Source: Planctomycetota bacterium (GTDB taxonomy: Bacteria > Planctomycetota > Planctomycetia > Pirellulales > UBA1268). Taken from it: a DNA stretch of 10,303 nucleotides. Both the position numbers and the translations under genes were made by a program. The first letter of the stretch is position 1. Every line of letters starts with the position of its first letter. The notes beneath the pieces are model-generated. The model saw only the letters and a list, made by a program, of their open reading frames with translations. It made no database searches and was not told where the DNA came from. The DNA is taken from positions 1-10,303 of the forward strand of contig JAQBZA010000080.1 in NCBI GenBank assembly GCA_027622795.1, in the 5' to 3' direction. Positions 1 to 7,889 of this stretch are shown here, piece by piece.

Positions 1-95
1 CATTGGGCGTATCCTCGCCCGCGAGAATCTGAAAGACCGCGAAGCGGCGACTTTTGCCGCCCCCGAGCCGGCGATCCACGTAGGCTGGATGCGCT
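1..95. other. Unresolved edge sequence downstream of pepF
   Basis: This short stretch lies between the pepF stop codon and the window edge. On the minus strand a frame opens after a TAA at 106-104 and could start at a GTG at 79-77. It stays open to the edge (begins VDRRLGGGKSRRF), but I see no clear ribosome binding site before it and do not recognise it. The plus strand also has an open frame here, running into pepF, so the sequence alone does not decide. A minus-strand transcript could fold a hairpin at 61-46 (GGCGGC, loop AAAA, GTCGCC, with one G-U pair) about 35 nt after the pepF stop. No U-tract follows, so it is at best a weak terminator or processing site. Confidence 0.25.
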
Positions 96-1907
96 CTAGC
101 CCATTAGCCCATCCAGTTCATCGACGAGTTCGCCGAACCGCGTGAGGGCGGTGGCGACGGGCTCGGGCCGCTCGAGATCGACGCCGGCATCCCGCAGCAG
201 ATCGAGCGGCCACTTCGAGCAGCCGCCTCGCAGGAAGGCCTGGTAGGCGGCCAGCTCTGCCGGCCCTCCCTCGGCTACTTTCTTCGCCAGCGTGATCGCG
301 GCCGCCAGGCCGGTGGCGTATTTGTACACATAGAAGGCATTGTAGAAGTGCGGAATCCGCAGGCACTCCAGTTCGAGTTCGGCATCGATCGCAAACCGCG
401 GGCCGAAGTAGGCGTCGAGGAGTTCACGGTAGATGCCGCGGATCCGCTCGAGCGTCAGTGGCTCTCCCGCCTCCGCCGACGCGTGCGTCTTCCGCTCGAA
501 CTCGGCAAACATCGTCTGCCGCACGATCGTCGCCCGAATCGAATCAATCTCACGGGAAATGATCGCCGCCTTCTCCTGAGGTGAGGTCGCCCGCTCGAGA
601 AGCAGCCGCGTCAGCAGCTGCTCGTTGAACGTGCTCGCCACCTCGGCCACGAAGATCGTGTAGCCCGAATACTGATAGGGCTGGGCTTCGCTCGACATCC
701 GGGTATGCATCGAGTGGCCGGCTTCGTGGGTGAGCGTAAACACATGCTCGATCGCCTCCTCCTGAAAGTTCATCAGGATGTAGGGATCAGAGTCATAGGT
801 GCCCGAGCTGAAGGCGCCCGACTGCTTCCCCTGATTGGGATAGCGATCGCACCAGCGGCCCCGCAGCCCCCGCTCCAGCCGCGTGCAATAGTCGTCCCCG
901 AGGGGTCGCAATGACTCGATCACCGCATCGACCGCCTGCTCCCAGGTATGCCGCTGCTCCAGTTCGGGCACAAGCGGCACATAGCAGTCGTAGTGATGAA
1001 TCGCCTCAAGCCCCAGCACCCGCTTCCGCAGGTCGTAATACTGGTGCACAGCCGGCAGGTGCGCCCGCACCGCCGCGATGAGCTGGTCATACACCGCCAG
1101 CGGCACGTTGTCGGCGAAGAGGGCCGCCTCGACAGCGCTCGGATAGTGTCGCACCCGGGCCGCATAGACATCCCGTTCATTGGAGCCGGAGAGGGTCGCG
1201 GCCAGCGTGTTCGCATGGGCCTGATACTGGTCGTAAAACTGGTGAAACGTCGTCCGCCGAACCTCGGGCGAGGTGTCGTGCAGCAGCGTCACAAACGTCG
1301 CATTGGAGAGTTCCACCTGCTCTCCCTGCCCGTTGCTCACGACACCAAACTTCATGTCGGCGTCGGTGAGCTGCCGAAATACCTTGCCCGCCGTCCCCGC
1401 AAACGTCCCCTGCATGGCGAGCAGTTTTTCCTCCCGCTCGGAAAGCACATGCGGCCGCGTCCGCACCAGCCGTTCAACCAGCAGCCGAGAGTCGGCCAGC
1501 TCGGGCAAATCGAGCCAGCCCGCGAGCGTGGCCTCGGGAATCGCCATGATCTCGGGCCGAATGAAGCTCGCCTGCTCACCGGCCCGCGTGGCCACATGCT
1601 GGAAGCGGCCCACCATCCGCTGCGCCTCCGGGGCCGCCTGATCCTCGCTGGCCCGCAAATGGGCATACGTGCCGATCCGGTCACCCTCGCGATCCATTTC
1701 CAGATCAAAGGCCAGGCACTCTGCCAGCCGCTCCGCACTCTTCCCGAGCGTGCCGGCAAACGCCTCATATCCCGGAATCCGCTTCTCCCACGCCCCGAGC
1801 GCCTCCTCCCACTCCGCATCCGAGCGAAACAGGCTCGCGAGGTCCCACGTGTCCCCCACGGCCACATCCTTCCGCACGGGCAACGTCTTCACCGCTGGAG
1901 CATTCAT
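96..1907 (-). CDS. pepF: Oligoendopeptidase F, M3 family zinc metallopeptidase
   Basis: A cytoplasmic zinc endopeptidase that cleaves short oligopeptides, normally in peptide recycling. The product is 603 aa, the usual size for M3B enzymes, and has no signal peptide or membrane segment. The zinc motif HEAGH lies at residues 394-398. The likely third zinc ligand is the Glu of FVAEVASTFNE about 28 residues after the first His. The C-terminal part (YNAFYVYKYATGLAAA) and the GAFSSGTYDSDPYILMNF segment before the zinc site also fit the family. I chose the ATG at 1907 because AAAGG sits 8 nt upstream. An in-frame GTG at 1916 would add three residues but overlaps that site. About 400 bp separate it from fabH, so it is probably transcribed separately. 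The family call is firm; exact peptide specificity cannot be read. Confidence 0.95.
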   Translation of the reverse strand: MNAPAVKTLPVRKDVAVGDTWDLASLFRSDAEWEEALGAWEKRIPGYEAFAGTLGKSAERLAECLAFDLEMDREGDRIGTYAHLRASEDQAAPEAQRMVGRFQHVATRAGEQASFIRPEIMAIPEATLAGWLDLPELADSRLLVERLVRTRPHVLSEREEKLLAMQGTFAGTAGKVFRQLTDADMKFGVVSNGQGEQVELSNATFVTLLHDTSPEVRRTTFHQFYDQYQAHANTLAATLSGSNERDVYAARVRHYPSAVEAALFADNVPLAVYDQLIAAVRAHLPAVHQYYDLRKRVLGLEAIHHYDCYVPLVPELEQRHTWEQAVDAVIESLRPLGDDYCTRLERGLRGRWCDRYPNQGKQSGAFSSGTYDSDPYILMNFQEEAIEHVFTLTHEAGHSMHTRMSSEAQPYQYSGYTIFVAEVASTFNEQLLTRLLLERATSPQEKAAIISREIDSIRATIVRQTMFAEFERKTHASAEAGEPLTLERIRGIYRELLDAYFGPRFAIDAELELECLRIPHFYNAFYVYKYATGLAAAITLAKKVAEGGPAELAAYQAFLRGGCSKWPLDLLRDAGVDLERPEPVATALTRFGELVDELDGLMG

Positions 1908-1915
1908 ACACAGCA

Positions 1916-1925
1916 CCTTTCCCTT
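1916..1925 (-). promoter_or_regulatory. Ribosome binding site that decides the pepF start
   Basis: On the minus strand this reads AAGGGAAAGG, followed by an 8-nt spacer and the ATG at 1907. The alternative GTG at 1916 overlaps the last G and would lie only 4 nt after AAGGG. The purine run therefore supports the ATG start. Confidence 0.6.
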
Positions 1926-1962
1926 GAAGTATTGACCGTATGATCAGGCAGAGCGCGCATGC

Positions 1963-1979
1963 CCGCGTTGGTGACGCGG
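1963..1979. repeat. Short perfect hairpin upstream of pepF
   Basis: The plus strand reads ccgcgt, loop tggtg, acgcgg: a perfect 6-bp GC-rich stem with a 5-nt loop. It lies about 55 bp upstream of the pepF start and touches the outer edge of the larger inverted-repeat element at 1978-2119. No T-tract follows on the minus strand, so an intrinsic terminator is not supported. It may be part of the same repeat element or of a pepF leader. Confidence 0.4.
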
Positions 1980-2119
1980 CGATGGACTGCCTGTGCCATA
2001 TCGCCGGACGCTCGCTGCGGCCCTCCAGGCCTTCGCTCGCTCGATGCCAGCTTCGCTTTCGGCATCCATGCCTTCGCTCGCTGACAACGCCGGCTCCATG
2101 GCACAGGCAGCCCCTCGCC
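1978..2119. repeat. Intergenic inverted-repeat element with internal hairpins (REPIN/MITE-like or structured RNA)
   Basis: The arms 1978-1999 and 2098-2119 are complementary at 20 of 22 positions. They include a perfect 13-bp core, ctgcctgtgccat at 1987-1999 against atggcacaggcag at 2098-2110. After a 3x3 mismatch a further 5-bp stem forms (gccgg 2003-2007 with ccggc 2090-2094), giving 25 of 30 paired. The enclosed 82 nt hold smaller hairpins: ggcc 2019-2022 with 2028-2031, and gatgcc 2043-2048 with ggcatc 2061-2066. They also hold a direct repeat gccttcgctcgct at 2029-2041 and 2070-2082. Such structure is unlikely by chance. It has no transposase and no credible gene. A dispersed palindromic repeat, a MITE-like remnant and a folded untranslated RNA are all possible, and the sequence does not choose between them. 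Confidence 0.6.
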
Positions 2120-2304
2120 CAATCCATGATGAGGCGGGGAGATACCTGGGATTCTTGTTTGGTGGAGGCCGGGATCGGCGGATGCTCGACGAGCGTTAGG
2201 AACTTTCGAGCCGCAGCAGGTGGCACCCGCCATGTGACGGGCAAGCGAGGAAGTTTCTCCGCGAGGCGACATCTGCCGTCCCGGCCGGTTGGGCGCGATA
2301 GCTC
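2120..2304. other. Non-coding spacer downstream of fabH
   Basis: No credible gene lies here: open frames crossing it run out of frame into pepF or antisense into fabH. It contains a compact hairpin (cccgcc 2226-2231, loop atgt, gacggg 2236-2241; six pairs on the minus-strand RNA with one G-U), about 65 nt after the fabH stop. No U-tract follows it. It could mark the end of the operon, but this is not a canonical intrinsic terminator. I found no clear promoter for pepF here or in 1908-1977. Confidence 0.35.
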
Positions 2305-3327
2305 TCAGAGTCTCCACACGGCACTCCCCCAGGCGAGCCCGCCACCGAAGCCACAGACCACGACGGTGCTGCCAGGACCGACGCGGCCGGCTCGCCAGGC
2401 CTCGTCGAGCGCCAACGGGATCGACCCGCTCGAGGTGTTGCCGAAGCGGTCGAGATTGATCGCCATTTTTTCTTCCGGGATGCCGAGCGCTGCCCGGGCG
2501 GCCTCGATGATGCGGGCGTTGGCCTGATGGAGTACGAACAGGTCGATCGCCTCCAAGGGCAGCCCTGAGTGTGTGACGACCTGGCGGACGTTTTCCTCGA
2601 CCAGCCGGATGGCCCACTTGAAGACCGCGCGGCCGTCCATCTGCATGAACTGCTCGCCGCGGGCCGCTCCCTCGGCTGAGATCGGCTGCCGTGAGCCGCT
2701 CATCGGGCAGGCCAGCAGGCCCGCGCCGCGGCCGTCAGAGCCAAGCGCGGAGGCGAGGAGGCCGCGATCGGAGGAGTCAATCGCCTCCAGCAGCACCGCG
2801 CCGGCGCCATCGCCAAACAGCGGCCACGTCTTGATGTCAGCAGGATCGACCACGCGAGAGTTGGTGTCAGCGCCGATGACAAGCACGCGGCGACTCGTGC
2901 CGGCGGCTAGGAATTGTGACGCCGTCACCAGGGCATAGGCGAAGCCAGCGCAGGCTGCCGTGACATCCATGGCCGGGGCATCGAGGCCTAGCGCCTCCTG
3001 GACGATGCAGGCCGTCGAGGGGATGCACATATCTGGCGTGAAGGTGCCCAGCACAAGCAAGTCGATCGATGCGATGTCGACACGCGCCATCACAATTGCC
3101 TCCCGCGCTGCCGCCGCGGCCAGGTCGCTGGTGGCGATCTCCGGTGGCGCATGTCGCCGCTCACGGATTCCCGATCGCTCCACAATCCACTGAGGATCAC
3201 AGCCGAGGTGGTCCAGATCGGCGTTGGTAACCACCCGGGGTGGCACATGGCTCCCGATCCCAGCAAGCCGAAATCCCACCGCCCGACCAAAGCGAGAAGG
3301 CCGCGGCAAGGTAAGGATTTCAGACAT
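2305..3327 (-). CDS. fabH: 3-oxoacyl-[acyl-carrier-protein] synthase III (KAS III, FabH-type)
   Basis: The enzyme normally condenses acetyl-CoA (or another short acyl-CoA) with malonyl-ACP to start type II fatty acid synthesis in the cytoplasm. The 340-aa product has the complete triad: Cys126 in DVTAACAGFA, His267 in LHQANARI and Asn297 in FGNTSSGS, with the 30-residue His-Asn spacing of E. coli FabH. The glycine-rich end CGFGGGLAWG is also typical. An extension of about 15 residues precedes the usual FabH start. The ATG at 3327 is preceded by GGCGGAG and lies 15 bp after the DUF4340 stop, which suggests translational coupling. It is the last gene of the ABC/DUF4340 run and is not beside plsX, acpP or fabD in this window. 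It could therefore be a second, specialised KAS III; primer preference cannot be read here. Confidence 0.93.
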   Translation of the reverse strand: MSEILTLPRPSRFGRAVGFRLAGIGSHVPPRVVTNADLDHLGCDPQWIVERSGIRERRHAPPEIATSDLAAAAAREAIVMARVDIASIDLLVLGTFTPDMCIPSTACIVQEALGLDAPAMDVTAACAGFAYALVTASQFLAAGTSRRVLVIGADTNSRVVDPADIKTWPLFGDGAGAVLLEAIDSSDRGLLASALGSDGRGAGLLACPMSGSRQPISAEGAARGEQFMQMDGRAVFKWAIRLVEENVRQVVTHSGLPLEAIDLFVLHQANARIIEAARAALGIPEEKMAINLDRFGNTSSGSIPLALDEAWRAGRVGPGSTVVVCGFGGGLAWGSAVWRL

Positions 3328-3342
3328 CGAGCTCCGCCGCGG

Positions 3343-5061
3343 TTATTTGCTGTCGTCGGTCGCTTTTTTCTGGACAACCGCATCCCGATCGAGGCGGATC
3401 TTGGCGCATTCCGCATCGGAAACCCCGTAATACCAGTCGGCAAATCGGGCGTTCAGTTCCCGAACCCGCTTTTTCGCAGCCTCTACCTTGTCGTCATACT
3501 CTTCCTGCTTCCGCCGATTCTCGCGCTCCACCCGACGCCGTTCCTCAACAGCTGCCTGGGCCTTGGCCTCATCCTCGTCGGCTTTTTTGAGGGCATCAGC
3601 GGCGGAATCTTCCTTGGGGGCAGCCGGCTTGTCAGCCGATCCGTTCGCGCCGTCCCCTGCCGACTTCTCAGAAGTTGCCTCCTCGACTTGTGTCTCAGTA
3701 GGTTCCTTTTCTTTTTTGTCTGCAGTCGTGCCCGACTCCTCGCCGGACTGTATCACGTCGGGTTTTGTATCCTTGGAAGAGTCAGGTTGTGGCACTTCCG
3801 GCAGTGGCTCAAGGTCTGGTTTCCCAAGCAGAGCATCGTTGAATCGTGCCATCACCAGTAGGTAACGGCCACTTGTTTCTCCGCCGTCGACTTCTGCATC
3901 AGTCTTTTTCCCGACATCCGACTGCCCCTCGACCGCAGTTGTCGGGGCGCCAAATCGCAAGACGTACTCGACTCCGTCCTTCATGCCGACGGTTGTTTGA
4001 CCATCGGTCGACAGGATATCGCCACTCTTCAGCGGCAAAAATCCACGCTGCTGCATTGAGGCAACGGCCTCTGGGTCACTTGTAAACTGATCAGCCGCCT
4101 TGAGGTCTGCGCTGAGCCCCGATGGCTTCCTCGCGACATCAATGATCTTCAAATCGCCCAACGCATTGCGCAGGTCGGTGAGCTTGGCAGAGGCGAGTTC
4201 TTCGGTGTCAGCCAAAGGCTCCTCCTTCGGCTTTTTGTCATCGCCAAACACCTCAAGTTTGTCGAGCGCCCACTTTCCGTCTTTGTCATCGTAACTGAGA
4301 TCAATCCGACTCTTTCGTTGCTGCTCGACCATCAACCGACCGTTGGATTCCACCGCGCCGAGCGTGTAGTCATCAAGAATGACCTTCCGAACATCCCAGG
4401 GCGAGAGTTGCAACAAGTCCTTCTCGATCCAATCACCGAACCGACTGGAGAACTTGGATGTGTCGAGTTCTACGCGATATACCGGGTCCTGTCCCGCCTT
4501 ACGGACGAATCGCAATGACCGGCCACCGCCTTCAAGGCCCGCGGGTCGCTTGTCTTCCTTGCCGATGATAAGCCTGGCTAACTTCGTGCCCGCAGCGTCC
4601 CGGATCTCGACCAGTTGACCAACGCCCGTCATCCCGGGCGTGATCTTGTCAGCATCGGGTTCAATCACACCGTAGGTTTCGTGATCACCCGGCGATGTGC
4701 TGACCACCTCTAGAATTGGCCGGTCGATCAGTTCCGTGGCCGCCACGGCCAGTTGATCCTTGGCGTCGGCCGGGTAGTTCTGCTGCGAGGGCAGCACCCA
4801 CACGCCGCCCGTCTGCACAACCTTGAAGGGTTGAAGCGTCGCCAACTCGTCGTCGTAGGTAAGAATCTCGAGGCTTGCAGCCTTCCCCGCATCGGAAAAC
4901 TCCGGGAACAGCAACCGCTCGGCCTCTGGCTGCACATTCCGGCTCTTAAATCTCGGCTGCGCAACCGTCCCCAACAGCAGCATTCCAATGCCCGCCACCA
5001 CAAAGACGGCGGTCTTTCGCATCACGGGCGACACCGGATCGGTGGCACTCTGGTTGTCCAT
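3343..5061 (-). CDS. DUF4340-domain membrane-anchored protein of the GldFG-type ABC system
   Basis: A 572-aa protein with one membrane segment near the N-terminus (about residues 15-35) after a short, probably cytoplasmic tail, so most of it should lie outside the cytoplasm. The body (about 40-420) looks like DUF4340: beta-rich stretches on residual side chains, for example GGVWVLPSQQNYPAD and RFGDWIEKDLLQLSPWDVRKV. Residues 423-500 form a Pro/Glu/Asp/Lys/Ser-rich low-complexity linker, followed by a charged coiled coil (about 498-548). The protein ends with a compact motif, ADWYYGVSDAECAKIRLDRD. DUF4340 proteins have no established biochemical function but commonly sit beside GldG-like genes, as here, 42 bp downstream of the fusion gene. 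The ATG at 5061 follows a GGAGAGAG purine run. A periplasmic accessory or scaffold role is inferred. Confidence 0.8.
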   Translation of the reverse strand: MDNQSATDPVSPVMRKTAVFVVAGIGMLLLGTVAQPRFKSRNVQPEAERLLFPEFSDAGKAASLEILTYDDELATLQPFKVVQTGGVWVLPSQQNYPADAKDQLAVAATELIDRPILEVVSTSPGDHETYGVIEPDADKITPGMTGVGQLVEIRDAAGTKLARLIIGKEDKRPAGLEGGGRSLRFVRKAGQDPVYRVELDTSKFSSRFGDWIEKDLLQLSPWDVRKVILDDYTLGAVESNGRLMVEQQRKSRIDLSYDDKDGKWALDKLEVFGDDKKPKEEPLADTEELASAKLTDLRNALGDLKIIDVARKPSGLSADLKAADQFTSDPEAVASMQQRGFLPLKSGDILSTDGQTTVGMKDGVEYVLRFGAPTTAVEGQSDVGKKTDAEVDGGETSGRYLLVMARFNDALLGKPDLEPLPEVPQPDSSKDTKPDVIQSGEESGTTADKKEKEPTETQVEEATSEKSAGDGANGSADKPAAPKEDSAADALKKADEDEAKAQAAVEERRRVERENRRKQEEYDDKVEAAKKRVRELNARFADWYYGVSDAECAKIRLDRDAVVQKKATDDSK

Positions 5062-5103
5062 GGTTCACTCTCTCCAATGGGGAATTCTTCGGCCCGTCGG
5101 CCG

Positions 5104-7866
5104 TCATCGCAGCCGTGACTTCGCCACGCCTTCCCGCTCCTTAGCCCGGCGACGGAAGAACACCATAAAAGCCACCACGAGGGGTGGTATGGGTGGCAGC
5201 AGCACGGCCAGCCACTTCTGCCGATCCTGCTCCTGGCGGATCTTGCTTTCGAGCTTTCTCTCCACAGCGTCAATCTCAGTATCCCGCTTCCTTTTCAACT
5301 GCTCGATCTTCGTGTCGAGCCGCCGCTGTGCCAGTCGCTGGCGACTCGCCAACTGTTGGACAGCCTGCATGGCAGCCTGTGGATCAGCATCTCCCTGCGA
5401 CTCCATGTCTTTGATCTTCTTCTCAAACTCGCCGATTTCCTTCTGCATCTCGGCATTGGCATCCCGTTCGGCCTTATCGAACTCCGCCAAGTAGGCTGCG
5501 CGCTGGAGGTCGGCCTGCTCTCGTGACTCGGCGACTGTGTCCTCAATCCGCTCGAGCGTGCGATGTCTGGGCTTCCGCTTCCGAATCTCGAGAAAGCGAC
5601 TGTCACCAGCGAGTTGGTCGAGAATGTTCAGCACAAAGGTGACGTTGTCAAAGTCAAGACCGAATACCTCGTCAGGCCGATTCCGCAGGCCGAAGATTCG
5701 ACCATCCATCAGGTCAATGTCAGACACCACGATGGCACGAATGAGTTTTGGCTCGGTACTCTTTTCCGTTTCTGCTTCGTCTGGCGTTGCAGTGTTTCCA
5801 GGCACCTGATGCTCCACCAGAGCGGCGAGCACCATCGCCTGCTTCCCAGGTTGCTCAAAATTTCGCAACGCCCGCATGTCACCAGGATTGGCCATGATCT
5901 GGCTGACTTCGATCGTGCCCGACCGAGTCCCGGTCTGGACAAGCGGCACCCACTCGATGTTGGCAGCATCATCTTTGGAGAGCCCGCCTGGAAACGGGAA
6001 AAGCACCTCCTGTAATCCGGCCGTGATTGGCTGTGACTCGTTGAAGCCTGCAATCGAGCTCCCCTTGTCCGCGTCGCTCAGGTTGGCATCGATGAACACA
6101 AACTCACTTGGTAGCTCGAGCTTTACGTGCGGGTTGTAGTCCTGCCAAATGACGAACGGGTCAGATCCAGTTTGTCCCATCGCCGGGCGGCCACCTGACG
6201 CGAGTTTGACACCCAACACCTGCCAGAGTTGGTTTAAGTCGCCCTTTGGCTGCCCCTGCTGACCAAACATGGCCATCGGCCCCATCGGACTCCGCCGTGG
6301 CTGCGATGTACCGGGCACACCCATCATCAACACCGGGAGCGGGTCTTCAAAAACGGCCGTTGGTTGCCCCGCCGCAACGGCGGCCACGAAATGCCCCATC
6401 TGCTCAGGCCCCAGCGACGAAGGCTGTACGGCCAGAAGCACATCATAGGTTTCGGTGATCGGCGCCGAGGCATCGACCTGCACCACGTCGTACTGCTTCT
6501 CCAACTCCTCGAGCACCGCCTGTCGCGGCTGTTGCTGACCGGTCGCCATGTCAAAGCCACCAAAAAGGTTGGCATCAGTGGTGAGCACCCCGAGCCGCTT
6601 CCGCTTCTGCTGGGCGGCAGTCGCGATTGAGCGAATCAGCTCGTACTCGACCGGCGTGCCCTTGTCGAAGAATGGCACCACGACCTTTTCCAGGCCGCAC
6701 TGGATCGCGCATCCGAGAAAGATCTCCTCCTCACGGTAGGCCCCCCGCACCCGCGAAAGCACGGTCACCGGTTCGATGCCGAACTGCTGGCTCGCGAGCG
6801 AGGCAGCTTCGGTCTTGGGTTCGGTATCGATGATATCCACCTGCACCTTGCCCCGACCGAGTTGCTGAAACTGCCGAAGCATATTGAGCAGGGTGAGCCG
6901 CGTCTGGGCGTAATCTTCGGGCACCGTGGGACTGACGTAGGCCGTGATATCGATCGGTCGCGGTGTCTCAAGCGTGGCCAACAGTTGACGGGTATCGGGC
7001 GCGAGGGAACTGATCCGCTCGGCCGACAAGTCGGCGCGGACATCCATTCCCCGAAACAGAAGCACCGCCCCCATTGCCGCCGCCGCAACTCCCAATGTTC
7101 GCACCAGATAGTGTACGCCCATCTGGTTGCCATCCCGGCGGCCGGTCCAGTGCCGCCGACCGATAAGCACCATCGCCACATAGAGGCAGACGGCTGCAAT
7201 ACCAAGAAAGTAAGCGATGCTCGACAGGCTCACCACTCCTCGGCCAAAGTCCGAAAAGTGTTCCGCCAAGCTCCAGCCGCGCACCCGCTCGGCCAACGTG
7301 GGCCCCATGACGGTGCTGGCCTGATCAGCAACCGCAAGCGGCGCATTGAACAGGAGCCCAAGGATGAAGGCGACCGTGAGGTTGCTCGTCAGAAAACTTG
7401 CCACCATCCCGATGGCTAGCATCGCCAGGCCTGTGAACCAGTAACCCAGGTAGTTGGAAAGAAAGAGGCCGCCGTCTGGCGTACCCCAACGCAGCAGGAT
7501 GACAAGATTGCACGCGCAAGAAAACATGAGCGCCACCGTGTAGATACCAACGGCGGCCAGATACTTGCCGAATACCACCTCCCAGTCACTCGCTGGAATC
7601 GTCAGCAGCAACTCGTCGGTACCCTGGCGTCGCTCATCAGCCCACACACTCATCGTGATGGCGGGGACGAACACCAGGAGGATATATGGGAGATAGCGAT
7701 TGAGCTGGTCGAGGTTGGCCAGATTCGAGTTAAAGAACTCCGGTGGCCAGAACGCCGCCAACGAACCCAACAACACAAACACGCAAATGAAAACGTATCC
7801 GGTAGGATTGGAGAAATAGGAGACAAAATTCCGCTTGAAGACCGCGTCAAGTACGTGCCACTTCAT
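5104..7866 (-). CDS. GldF-GldG fusion: ABC-2 permease joined to GldG-type auxiliary domain
   Basis: A 920-aa inner-membrane protein. Residues 1-240 form an ABC-2 permease of the GldF type with about six membrane helices (near 22-41, 61-78, 101-125, 138-160, 164-185, 216-236) and the loop WADERRQGTDELLLTIPAS, typical of this family. A seventh helix (257-273) begins the GldG-like half. This is followed by an extracytoplasmic region with SAERISSLAPDTRQLLATL near 281-300 and ABC-auxiliary-type alpha/beta folds to about 765. A Met/Gly/Pro/Gln-rich loop lies at about 523-552. Residues 770-885 are a charged coiled coil, then a C-terminal helix (886-904) and a basic tail. In Bacteroidetes GldF and GldG are separate proteins. 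The ATG at 7866 has AAGGA 9 nt upstream and lies 23 bp after the ATPase stop. It should be the membrane core of the transporter; the substrate is unknown. Confidence 0.85.
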   Translation of the reverse strand: MKWHVLDAVFKRNFVSYFSNPTGYVFICVFVLLGSLAAFWPPEFFNSNLANLDQLNRYLPYILLVFVPAITMSVWADERRQGTDELLLTIPASDWEVVFGKYLAAVGIYTVALMFSCACNLVILLRWGTPDGGLFLSNYLGYWFTGLAMLAIGMVASFLTSNLTVAFILGLLFNAPLAVADQASTVMGPTLAERVRGWSLAEHFSDFGRGVVSLSSIAYFLGIAAVCLYVAMVLIGRRHWTGRRDGNQMGVHYLVRTLGVAAAAMGAVLLFRGMDVRADLSAERISSLAPDTRQLLATLETPRPIDITAYVSPTVPEDYAQTRLTLLNMLRQFQQLGRGKVQVDIIDTEPKTEAASLASQQFGIEPVTVLSRVRGAYREEEIFLGCAIQCGLEKVVVPFFDKGTPVEYELIRSIATAAQQKRKRLGVLTTDANLFGGFDMATGQQQPRQAVLEELEKQYDVVQVDASAPITETYDVLLAVQPSSLGPEQMGHFVAAVAAGQPTAVFEDPLPVLMMGVPGTSQPRRSPMGPMAMFGQQGQPKGDLNQLWQVLGVKLASGGRPAMGQTGSDPFVIWQDYNPHVKLELPSEFVFIDANLSDADKGSSIAGFNESQPITAGLQEVLFPFPGGLSKDDAANIEWVPLVQTGTRSGTIEVSQIMANPGDMRALRNFEQPGKQAMVLAALVEHQVPGNTATPDEAETEKSTEPKLIRAIVVSDIDLMDGRIFGLRNRPDEVFGLDFDNVTFVLNILDQLAGDSRFLEIRKRKPRHRTLERIEDTVAESREQADLQRAAYLAEFDKAERDANAEMQKEIGEFEKKIKDMESQGDADPQAAMQAVQQLASRQRLAQRRLDTKIEQLKRKRDTEIDAVERKLESKIRQEQDRQKWLAVLLPPIPPLVVAFMVFFRRRAKEREGVAKSRLR

Positions 7867-7889
7867 GGGTGAGAATCCTTCGGCCGGCT

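Noticed and set aside
948..1943. 331-codon plus-strand open frame opposite pepF
   Set aside because: It lies fully antisense to a confidently identified peptidase. It is rich in Arg, Pro, His and Leu, shows no domain, and long antisense frames are expected in GC-rich coding DNA.
1993..2199. 68-codon plus-strand open frame over the repeat element
   Set aside because: It coincides with the inverted repeats, so its apparent Ala/Ser/Met repeats come from the DNA repeats. No ribosome binding site was evident. It would matter only if conserved as protein in relatives.
1940..2527. 195-codon plus-strand open frame across the spacer into fabH
   Set aside because: Its second half is antisense to the conserved C-terminus of FabH, and its first half runs through the inverted-repeat element. 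The translation shows no recognisable fold.
1904..2617. 237-codon minus-strand open frame covering the spacer
   Set aside because: It overlaps the fabH 3' end in another frame and extends through the repeat element. The Arg/Gly/Pro-rich composition is typical of a shadow frame.
3151..3861. 236-codon plus-strand open frame antisense to fabH and the DUF4340 gene
   Set aside because: It spans the junction of two well-supported minus-strand genes. Its Leu/Phe-rich stretch is the complement of the Lys/Glu-rich linker codons.
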